Source: Halovenus sp. (GTDB lineage: Archaea > Halobacteriota > Halobacteria > Halobacteriales > Haloarculaceae). From it: a stretch of 9,644 nt of DNA. A program made the position numbers and the translations under genes. The notes beneath the pieces were generated by a model that saw nothing but the letters and a program-made list of their open reading frames with translations, was not told where the DNA came from and ran no database searches. The stretch lies in NCBI GenBank assembly GCA_003551265.1, contig PUMG01000245.1, forward strand, positions 1-9,644, written 5' to 3'. Within the stretch, counting starts at the first letter, position 1. Each line of letters begins with the position of its first letter. Positions 1 to 5,808 of this stretch are shown here, in pieces.

Positions 1-568
1 CCGCTTCGTGCTCGTTCAAAAACACCAGCTCAGCGAGTCGATACACGAGTTCGTAACCGCGACCGTCCAGCCGTCTGCCCGGGTCGAAGCTCACAGGAAC
101 GCCGCAGTCTTTCGCACGCTGTGCGAGACGAGCGGCCGTCTCGGGTCGTTGACTCGTGAGGTGGAGATGTGCTGCACCAGCCAGCACCGACTCTGGAAGC
201 GTCTCCGCATCGAACGCTTCGTTCACGCCGTCGTTGGCGAGCACCATCACCTGCCCAGTCTCGTCGACGACGAGGTGTTTGACCGTGGTGACACCACCAG
301 ATACCGTTTCGAGATGTGTGCAGTCGACGCCGAACTCCGCCAGTTCGGTACGGACGAGTTGGCCGTAGTTGTCGTCACCGACGCTCCCGAGCAGCACTGG
401 TCGATGGCCGAGTTCTGCGAGGGCAACGGCCGTGTTCGAGGCACTGCCGCCACTGGAACTGGTCTGGCCAGCGATTGCTGCCTCGCCGTCCGGTGGGGGG
501 AGTCTGTCGACCGAGAGCGTGACGTCCCAGTTGACGTGGCCTGCACAGACGACGGTCTCTCCTCTCAT
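1..568 (-). CDS. PfkB-family carbohydrate kinase, probably ribose-1-phosphate kinase (3' end outside window)
   Basis: The first 189 residues of a ribokinase/PfkB-superfamily kinase; the C-terminal part, with the anion-hole motif and catalytic Asp, lies beyond the left edge. Seen: N-terminal strand with the AGHVNWDV segment (residues 9-16), the glycine-rich PfkB signature GGSASNTA at 40-47, then GSVGDD at 61-66, FDPGRR at 161-166 and FLNEHEA at 183-189, a typical PfkB core block. The ATG at 568 begins four bases after the isomerase stop, and an AGGAGTGA SD overlaps that stop, so the two are very likely co-transcribed and translationally coupled. Known: in archaea PfkB kinases phosphorylate ribose-1-phosphate at C5 to give ribose-1,5-bisphosphate, the substrate of the neighbouring isomerase. 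The substrate here is inferred from this linkage only; another sugar kinase cannot be excluded. Confidence 0.88.
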   Translation of the reverse strand, partial: MRGETVVCAGHVNWDVTLSVDRLPPPDGEAAIAGQTSSSGGSASNTAVALAELGHRPVLLGSVGDDNYGQLVRTELAEFGVDCTHLETVSGGVTTVKHLVVDETGQVMVLANDGVNEAFDAETLPESVLAGAAHLHLTSQRPETAARLAQRAKDCGVPVSFDPGRRLDGRGYELVYRLAELVFLNEHEA

Positions 569-572
569 GTGG

Positions 573-580
573 TCACTCCT
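573..580 (-). promoter_or_regulatory. Shine-Dalgarno of the kinase gene, overlapping the isomerase stop
   Basis: On the - strand the bases AGGAGTGA end with the isomerase TGA stop and lie just before the kinase ATG at 568, with seven bases from GGAG to the ATG. A ribosome ending on the isomerase could restart directly, which supports a coupled two-gene unit. Confidence 0.7.
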
Positions 581-1547
581 GTTGCTCCCAGGGTTGGTCC
601 GATTGCGTTCCGAACAGCTCGCGCATCAAAAAGACGATACTCTCGGGAGGGAACTGTCCCCGTTCGGTCACGATGGCGTCGACGTAGCGCGGCGGGGTGA
701 CGTCGAACGCCGGGTTCTCGACAGCGATGTCTCCGATGTCTTCGCGGTCGTCAGCTGCGATAACCTCGCTCTCCTCGCGCATCTCTATCTCGACAGCGTG
801 TCCCGACAGCGTCGTCGGGTCGAGTTTGACCGTCTGTGCGGCGACGACAACAGGTGTATCTCGCTCACGTGCACTCACTGCGAGCGGTCGTGTGCCGATT
901 TTGTTCACGACTGCGCCGTCTGCGGTGACAGAGTCTGCGCCCACGAAGACGTGGTCTGCCTCCTCGAGGTAGCGCCCTGCTGCGCCGTCAACGATGAGCG
1001 TCACGGGAACGTCGAGTTCGCGGAGCTCTCTGGCGGTGATGTATCCCTGATTGCGCGGACGAGTCTCCTTGACGATTGCTCTGATCGACTTGCCCTGCTC
1101 GCGGGCGGCCGCGACACACGAGAGCACGTCCGTCGAGTGACAGTGAAAGAGAACGGTGTCGCCGTCCTGGAGGCGGTTCGCACCGATGCCTCCCAGCTCT
1201 TCCTGTGCGGATGCGAGCTGGTTCTGGAACGCTCTGGTGCCAGTAATCACGCTCTCGCGGAGTTCGTCGACTGATTCCCCGTCTATCCGCCGGAAGATGT
1301 ACCTGAGACTGTTCGGCAGGCTGACTGCCGTTGGCCGCGTGTCGAGGAGCACACGGGCCGCCAGACGCATCTCCTGCTCGAACGTCTCGGCGGTCGTGGC
1401 CGTGCTGGCTTCGGCCTGTTGCTTGAGTGCGCTCGCAGCGGTCTCCGCTATCTTCGCCGCACCCCTGACTTCCATCTCTGCAATCTGGTGTGCAGTCTCT
1501 TCGACCGCTGGATGCACCTCGACGTCCGCTGTGCCCCGCTCTTTCAT
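573..1547 (-). CDS. Ribose-1,5-bisphosphate isomerase (eIF2B-like)
   Basis: A complete 324-residue protein of the eIF2B-alpha/MtnA/R15P-isomerase superfamily. It should convert alpha-D-ribose-1,5-bisphosphate to ribulose-1,5-bisphosphate in the cytoplasm, in the archaeal AMP/nucleoside (pentose bisphosphate) pathway. Seen: MEVRGAAKIAETAASAL at residues 25-41, the R15P-isomerase form of the N-terminal motif (MtnA has RGAPAIG here); FHCHSTDVL at 134-142 with Cys136; ETRPRNQG at 161-168; GADSV at 203-207 with Asp205. Cys136 and Asp205 line up in order and spacing with the catalytic Cys/Asp pair known from Thermococcus R15P isomerase. The ATG at 1547 has a strong upstream SD; a GTG at codon 11 has none. 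The kinase follows at four bases. Translation factor eIF2B and MtnA are less likely because of the N-terminal motif and the kinase neighbour. Confidence 0.9.
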   Translation of the reverse strand: MKERGTADVEVHPAVEETAHQIAEMEVRGAAKIAETAASALKQQAEASTATTAETFEQEMRLAARVLLDTRPTAVSLPNSLRYIFRRIDGESVDELRESVITGTRAFQNQLASAQEELGGIGANRLQDGDTVLFHCHSTDVLSCVAAAREQGKSIRAIVKETRPRNQGYITARELRELDVPVTLIVDGAAGRYLEEADHVFVGADSVTADGAVVNKIGTRPLAVSARERDTPVVVAAQTVKLDPTTLSGHAVEIEMREESEVIAADDREDIGDIAVENPAFDVTPPRYVDAIVTERGQFPPESIVFLMRELFGTQSDQPWEQQE

Positions 1548-1557
1548 ACACCTCCTT
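1548..1557 (-). promoter_or_regulatory. Strong Shine-Dalgarno of the isomerase gene
   Basis: On the - strand AAGGAGGTGT sits directly before the ATG at 1547. The GGAGG core is only three bases from the start, closer than usual, but no other in-frame start fits it, so it fixes the start codon and implies a transcript with a 5' leader. Confidence 0.7.
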
Positions 1558-1590
1558 CGAGGGCGACGGGAAAAAACACAGGGGCTGAAA

Positions 1591-1596
1591 GTATAG
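1591..1596 (-). promoter_or_regulatory. TATA-like element, candidate promoter of the isomerase-kinase unit
   Basis: CTATAC on the - strand, 43 bases before the ATG at 1547. A start of transcription about 25 bases downstream would give a leader of roughly 20 bases containing the SD. This is a weak match to the archaeal TATA consensus, and the region also drives the divergent flavoprotein gene. Confidence 0.3.
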
Positions 1597-1704
1597 GGAT
1601 TATCGGACCCGTACAGAGATTCTCGCTACGACGTACCGCGAGAAATCTATGATGACGTCCGATACTCCCTCTGAGTTGGCGTGTCGAAGGGTTAGATTCA
1701 CAAT

Positions 1705-1728
1705 CCTGCTATCCCAAGCAGGGAGCAG
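1705..1728 (+). promoter_or_regulatory. Small inverted repeat overlapping the SD of the flavoprotein gene
   Basis: CCTGCT (1705-1710) is perfectly complementary to AGCAGG (1717-1722) across a six-base loop. A second AGCAG copy at 1724-1728 could pair with CTGCT instead. The likely SD (GGGAG, 1721-1725, six bases before the ATG at 1732) lies between the alternatives, so the dyad could mask the ribosome site or be a protein operator. Both roles are inference. Confidence 0.35.
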
Positions 1729-1731
1729 TAC

Positions 1732-3222
1732 ATGGCCCGGAGTGAAGCCTACGAAGTAGTCGTCGTCGGTGGCGGCATCGGGGGGTGTTTCGCGGCGGCG
1801 GCCGCGGCGGCCGAAGGTGCAGACGTCGTCCAGCTAGAGCGAAAGCCCGCCGAGGAGGGCGGATTCATCGCCTGCGGAGACGCGATCAAGAGTCCGACCG
1901 ACCCGAAAAAGTATCCCGGTCCGATAGACATGAACGCCATCGTCTCGGACGAGGCGGTGCTGGCTGACGGGAACATCAACCAGATAGAGTGGTGGGACGA
2001 GGAACTCGGCGTCAGAAAGGTACTCCCTTACGACAAGCACAGCAACGTTATCGACCGCTACGAGTTCGGTCAGCGCCTGCTCGAACAGACTGGCGACCTG
2101 GGCGTCACCCAGCACTACGACACGGTCGTCAACGAGATTGTCCAGAACGGCACCGTCCAGGGTGTCCGCGCAATCCGGAAGGGCGAACCCGTTCGCTACG
2201 ACGCGGACGTGGTTATCGACGCTGCAGGTGCCCAGTCAATCATACAGGACCTCGTCGACTTCGACAGCCTCGACGCGCCGGTCGACGTCACCTTCGAGAA
2301 ACCACACTACACGCACTTTGGCTCTGCCTATCGCGAGATTGTCGAGACGAAAGAACCCGTCGAGTACGCCAACTCCATCGTCGGCAAGCCGCTGGAGGAG
2401 ATGGGTTACATCTGGTACTTCCCACGGACAGAGCGCATCATCAACATCGGGCTCGGCTTCCAGATGAACAAGCCACCCATCGCGCTGGCTGACCGCCTCA
2501 AACAGGATATTCAGTCCCGACCAGAGTACGAGGGCGCAATCGTCCACGAGCGCTTCAACAAAAAGAACAAACTGGGGGCGGCGCTCGCGTTGCGTCGGCC
2601 GCTCGATTCGATGGTCGCACCGGGGTATCTGACTGCTGGGTGTGCTGCAGGGACGACACACGCTATCACCGGGAAAGGAATCAGAGGCGCAGCGCTGTCG
2701 GGTTACTCTGCCGGGCGCGCAGCAGCCGAGGCCGTCGCCGACGGCGACGTCAGCGAGGAGTCGCTCTGGCAGCACAACCACTACCTGTACGTCGAACACG
2801 GTGAGGGAACGAAACTCGCCGCCCGTGACGCCTACAACGTCGCCGCTGGCTCGATAGAAATTCCGATCCTTCGGGCCATCGCTGCTGTCTTGCCCGAAGA
2901 GGAGATTCGCGAGGTCGTTGGAACCGAGACGTCTATCGACGACTTCTCCTCGAAGCTCGCAATCGTCACCGGCGCGCTCAAAAACGCCATCTCGCACTAC
3001 CGGGCCGGGAGTTTCTCCCACCTCGGCGTGTCGGTCGGCGAACTGTATGCCGCGCTCTCGGGGTTCAAGACGACTCGTGAGTACGTCAACCGCTACGAGG
3101 ACCACTACTGGGAGTATCCCGAAAGCCGGGAGGAGTACTTCGAGTGGCTGAGCGAACGCAACCGCCTCGACGAGGAGTTCTACGATGCGCTCGAACTCGA
3201 CGCCCAGCACCGAAAGTACTGA
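1732..3222 (+). CDS. Geranylgeranyl-reductase-family FAD-dependent oxidoreductase
   Basis: A 496-residue flavoprotein of the geranylgeranyl reductase (GGR) family, whose members reduce prenyl double bonds in archaeal lipids or quinone side chains. Seen: N-terminal dinucleotide-binding motif GGGIGG at 13-18 with Glu36 at the end of the second strand; CGD at 48-50 in the GGR-type segment; YIWYFP at 226-231, the family's substrate-cavity signature; and GCAAG...TGKGI at 303-316, matching the second FAD motif, which usually begins GDAAG. Here the Asp is Cys304 (codon TGT). A run of seven alanines (21-27) lies in the helix after the first motif. It is longer than classical GGRs (about 400-450), the extra being an acidic, Tyr/Trp-rich C-terminus. 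Start: ATG with GGGAG six bases upstream, placing the FAD motif at the usual distance. It is divergent from the isomerase gene. The substrate is unknown; membrane lipids, menaquinone or carotenoids are all possible. Confidence 0.82.
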   Translation: MARSEAYEVVVVGGGIGGCFAAAAAAAEGADVVQLERKPAEEGGFIACGDAIKSPTDPKKYPGPIDMNAIVSDEAVLADGNINQIEWWDEELGVRKVLPYDKHSNVIDRYEFGQRLLEQTGDLGVTQHYDTVVNEIVQNGTVQGVRAIRKGEPVRYDADVVIDAAGAQSIIQDLVDFDSLDAPVDVTFEKPHYTHFGSAYREIVETKEPVEYANSIVGKPLEEMGYIWYFPRTERIINIGLGFQMNKPPIALADRLKQDIQSRPEYEGAIVHERFNKKNKLGAALALRRPLDSMVAPGYLTAGCAAGTTHAITGKGIRGAALSGYSAGRAAAEAVADGDVSEESLWQHNHYLYVEHGEGTKLAARDAYNVAAGSIEIPILRAIAAVLPEEEIREVVGTETSIDDFSSKLAIVTGALKNAISHYRAGSFSHLGVSVGELYAALSGFKTTREYVNRYEDHYWEYPESREEYFEWLSERNRLDEEFYDALELDAQHRKY

Positions 3223-3257
3223 CACTGACGGTCGGAAATCCTGGCGGGTTCACCGAA

Positions 3258-3305
3258 CTGAACAGGTTTCTCGCCACACATCGTGGCGGAATCTCTGAAC
3301 AGGTT
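3258..3305. repeat. Direct repeat CTGAACAGGTT flanking a hairpin, in a convergent gap
   Basis: CTGAACAGGTT occurs at 3258-3268 and again, identical over 11 bases, at 3295-3305. Between the copies lies a perfect six-base-pair hairpin (3272-3288). The whole structure sits between the ends of two convergent genes. Its origin and role are unknown. Confidence 0.6.
3272..3288. terminator. Hairpin between convergent genes, candidate bidirectional terminator
   Basis: CGCCAC (3272-3277) pairs perfectly with GTGGCG (3283-3288) across a five-base loop. It lies 49 bases past the flavoprotein stop and 30 bases past the nuclease stop. No clear poly-T tract follows on either strand, and archaeal termination depends mainly on T-runs, so the terminator role is tentative. 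Confidence 0.35.
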
Positions 3306-3318
3306 CCCATAATTCCTC

Positions 3319-4680
3319 TCAGAACACACCAACAGCACCCAACAGGAAGAACAGTCCGACCACCACCGCGAGAAGTGCACCTGCGACGAGCGGTTTGTTC
3401 TCCATCGCCTTCTCGTGGAGCGGCATCTGTTCGTACTCCTCGCGGAAGGATTCGAGGTTGTCCTCGTCGTAGAAGTACTTCGTGCTGAGGAAAAAGCGCC
3501 CGGTGACGGCACAGCCTGTGCATACGGGTTCGTCGACGAGGCGCTCGGTCTCGATGTGTGCCGAACAGTTGATGCTCCCGCAGTTGTCGCAGTAGGTGTA
3601 CGTCGACGCGTCCGTCTCGCCACACTGGATACACCGGTGGATGCCGTCTTCGGTCGTGTGGCGTGAGGGACCTGCCACGTAGTACTCGTAGGGATACTCG
3701 TACCGGCCGAGAGAGGCAACGGCTCGAATCCGGGGAAGGTACACGGGCGTTATCGACTGGACGGAGATGTCGGACAGCGTGGGTTCGCAGCGTTTCGTGT
3801 ACGTGACGTTGTTGTCACCGGTGTACGAGACCGTTGTCGTGTGACGCGTGCGGAGTTTTTCGACAGCCCACTCTTTGTACTCGGTTTCGGTCTGTCCGAA
3901 GCGCTGGACGCTCACCTCGTCGAACGTCGTCTGGAGTGCGTCTTCGTCGAGTTTGACGGTCTGGTGGGTGTTCGATGTGACGAGTCGCTCGACACTGCTG
4001 TCGAGGGGCATCGGCCCGCCGCGCTCGGCCCGAACGACGAACTCGTCGCGCTCGTCGACGCGGTGGATGACGCCAACGCTCGTCTCGAACACCGAATCGA
4101 CGTGGCCTCTGATTCGGACGACAGGGAGGAACTGAATTGCGAGTGTCGGCTGAGTGACTGTCTCGGGGTCGAGATTTTCGACGACTCCGAAGGCGTCTCT
4201 GACGGCTGAGCCAGGCCCTCTCGCCGGGTCGACCGGGCGGAGCGTCCGGTCACAGAGAATCTCGATACGGCCGTTGTAGAGGTCGAGACCTATGTCGTCT
4301 GCCACCTCACGGAGTCGCTGGCCGTCGAGCAGTTCGATTGGATACGGGTCGCTGTTCTTACGGAGTTCTTCGGCGTACTCCTGGGCTGGACTGGTGAACC
4401 GCCCCGTGGTGGCGACCATCCCTCGTTTTGGACCGGGATAGTCGTACGTCGCGACTGCAGAGTGAAGTTTCTGGACAACTGGCCGACCGACCGCTGCTGT
4501 GTGTTTGCACTCGACGACGACCGCACGACGGGTCCCATCGACCGTCTCTTCCATGACGATGTCGCGGCCTTTGTCCGCGACGCGTTCGGCCTGTCTGACG
4601 TTATCGTAGCCGAGTTTCCTGAAGACATCCTCCATCACGTCCTCGAACTCGAACCCCGTGAGTTCATCGAGAAGTGTCAT
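3319..4680 (-). CDS. Mrr-type restriction-endonuclease-like protein with zinc finger and C-terminal membrane anchor
   Basis: A 453-residue protein. Residues about 7-125 form an Mrr_cat (PD-(D/E)XK) nuclease domain: LTGFEFEDVMEDVF at 7-20, LGYDNVR, GRD with Asp40, ECKH with Glu57/Lys59, and a GMVATTGRFTSPAQEYA segment (87-103). The catalytic D...ExK set is intact. Residues about 175-340 are beta-rich and unrecognised. Residues 350-390 hold Cys/His in the order CxxC-x10-CxxC-x4-CxxH-x11-CxxC (350/353, 364/367, 372/375, 387/390), enough for two zinc ions and spaced like a RING/FYVE cross-brace. A hydrophobic helix at about 431-450 ends three residues before the C-terminus, so it looks tail-anchored with the nuclease in the cytoplasm. 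No methyltransferase gene is nearby. The start is an ATG without SD, with a TATA-like element about 30 bases upstream (leaderless). The biological role is unknown; defence or DNA maintenance are possible. Confidence 0.85.
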   Translation of the reverse strand: MTLLDELTGFEFEDVMEDVFRKLGYDNVRQAERVADKGRDIVMEETVDGTRRAVVVECKHTAAVGRPVVQKLHSAVATYDYPGPKRGMVATTGRFTSPAQEYAEELRKNSDPYPIELLDGQRLREVADDIGLDLYNGRIEILCDRTLRPVDPARGPGSAVRDAFGVVENLDPETVTQPTLAIQFLPVVRIRGHVDSVFETSVGVIHRVDERDEFVVRAERGGPMPLDSSVERLVTSNTHQTVKLDEDALQTTFDEVSVQRFGQTETEYKEWAVEKLRTRHTTTVSYTGDNNVTYTKRCEPTLSDISVQSITPVYLPRIRAVASLGRYEYPYEYYVAGPSRHTTEDGIHRCIQCGETDASTYTYCDNCGSINCSAHIETERLVDEPVCTGCAVTGRFFLSTKYFYDEDNLESFREEYEQMPLHEKAMENKPLVAGALLAVVVGLFFLLGAVGVF

Positions 4681-4709
4681 GTCACGATTCGAGCGTTCGA
4701 CGCCAGGTC

Positions 4710-4715
4710 GTATAG
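4710..4715 (-). promoter_or_regulatory. TATA-like element, leaderless promoter of the nuclease gene
   Basis: CTATAC on the - strand lies about 30 bases before the ATG at 4680, in the 68-base gap after the membrane-protein gene. The distance fits transcription starting at or next to the ATG, and no SD is present. The nuclease may therefore have its own promoter even though it follows the membrane-protein gene on the same strand. Confidence 0.4.
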
Positions 4716-4748
4716 GTCATTCGCCCCTCGGGCCAGGAATCACGGTCG

Positions 4749-5663
4749 TCAGATTCGCCAGTACGGCCGGAACTGGGGCTGTTCGCTCCGGCGGAACTCC
4801 AGCCACCGCAGAGTGTACCAGCCGGCAACCTGTCCAACCAGTACGGAGAGAGTTGCGATACCGAGCAACAGCGTGAGCGCAGCACGGCTCTCGCCGGTAC
4901 CCGGTGCCACCGCCAGCGCGACGACAACTGCCCACACCGCCGGAACGTTCACCGCGGAGGCGACGAACACCGCATCGGGGACCTCGACCCATTGCAGAAC
5001 GAACGAGGTGACAGCGAAACAGAGCGCCGTTGCGAGCACGAAGGGTGTGACGAACAGGTTGAACGGGACGGTGACGACCGTCTCGAAGACGAGCGGCGCA
5101 GCGACGGTAAGAATGGCGGTCAGTCCGAGTATCATCCACCCCCACATCGGCAGATAGGTGTCGAAGAGTGCTTCGACCGAGCGGGTCGGGGTTCTCGGAG
5201 CGAGTGCTGCGGAGAGAATCGGGACCACGCCCGCGAGCACGAACAGCGAACCGGCGATGGCGAATCCAACCTGGACGCTGCTGGTCACGAGGCTTACCGG
5301 CCGCGTGACCTGACTCGTTTCGAGGACGTACAGCTGGTCGCCGAGGTCGACGACGTAGTGTCTGGTCTCTCCCTCCGTCGGGTAGTTGAAGTGAAGCCCG
5401 ACAGGCTCAGCGGTCCACACCGAGGACTCCGACGCCGCGGCCTCCAGAACGATTGCCTGCTCCTGAACCGAGAGGTCATCAGCGACCAGTACGTCGTCGG
5501 TCGCCCGGAACTCCTCACCGGCCTCCCAGGCGGCGTGTCTGTGCGTGTCTGTCAGTCCACTGAATCCGAGAACTGCGCTACTCACAAGTAGTGCAGTCCC
5601 GAGGAGGACGAGTGCTCCACGGGTGTTGATACCGACGCTCTCGAAGTCACTCCAGTCACTCAT
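4749..5663 (-). CDS. Six-span integral membrane protein of unknown function
   Basis: A 304-residue protein that I do not recognise. Hydrophobic segments lie at about 15-35, 126-151, 173-193, 198-224, 229-253 and 260-286. Between the first and second is a soluble, acidic stretch of about 90 residues (37-125). A likely topology puts this stretch outside the cell, with an Arg/Glu-rich cytoplasmic C-terminus ending in RPYWRI. No catalytic or metal-binding motif stands out, and the soluble stretch has no Cys. The start ATG has GAGAGG seven bases upstream, a weak SD. The nuclease gene follows after 68 bases on the same strand. Whether the two act together is open; both being membrane proteins is the only hint. 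Confidence 0.75.
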   Translation of the reverse strand: MSDWSDFESVGINTRGALVLLGTALLVSSAVLGFSGLTDTHRHAAWEAGEEFRATDDVLVADDLSVQEQAIVLEAAASESSVWTAEPVGLHFNYPTEGETRHYVVDLGDQLYVLETSQVTRPVSLVTSSVQVGFAIAGSLFVLAGVVPILSAALAPRTPTRSVEALFDTYLPMWGWMILGLTAILTVAAPLVFETVVTVPFNLFVTPFVLATALCFAVTSFVLQWVEVPDAVFVASAVNVPAVWAVVVALAVAPGTGESRAALTLLLGIATLSVLVGQVAGWYTLRWLEFRRSEQPQFRPYWRI

Positions 5664-5723
5664 GTCTTCGCCTCTCGGATGGAATCACAGTGTTCGGTGA
5701 CGACAGCACCTCTCGTTTCCCCT

Positions 5724-5770
5724 GTGTGAGAGATATTAGCGCTCTGTCTGTAAATATCAGTCGCTCACAC
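5724..5770. promoter_or_regulatory. Imperfect inverted repeat upstream of the membrane-protein gene
   Basis: GTGTGAG (5724-5730) is mirrored by CTCACAC (5764-5770), and inside it GATATT (5732-5737) by AATATC (5753-5758), with one arm four bases longer. The AT-rich inner halves are the best TATA-like candidates upstream of the gene starting at 5663. The structure also lies after the dehydrogenase stop at 5809. It could be an operator over a promoter or an RNA stem; the sequence cannot decide. Confidence 0.4.
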
Positions 5771-5808
5771 TGGGGAGTGAAAAGCCGCTGGAGTTCCGTC
5801 TCACAGCA

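Noticed and set aside
369..1274. Long + strand open frame opposite the kinase and isomerase genes
   Set aside because: It runs antisense to two genes with clear family motifs; its product is rich in Arg, Cys and Ser with no recognisable domain. GC-rich coding DNA often leaves such frames open.
573..1547. Annotation as MtnA (methylthioribose-1-phosphate isomerase) or eIF2B subunit
   Set aside because: The N-terminal motif is RGAAKIA rather than RGAPAIG, and the catalytic Cys/Asp and the coupled kinase fit ribose-1,5-bisphosphate isomerase better.
1792..1812. GCG/GCC-rich tract coding for seven alanines
   Set aside because: It codes the alanine-rich helix after the first FAD motif, so it is ordinary protein-level low complexity and not a DNA repeat element.
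2236..3225. Long - strand open frame of 329 codons opposite the flavoprotein gene
   Set aside because: It lies wholly antisense to a gene with conserved FAD and YxWxFP motifs, and its product shows no domain.
4462..5157. + strand open frame across the nuclease and membrane-protein genes
   Set aside because: It spans two well-supported opposite genes and their gap; the product is low-complexity Thr/Ala/Ser.
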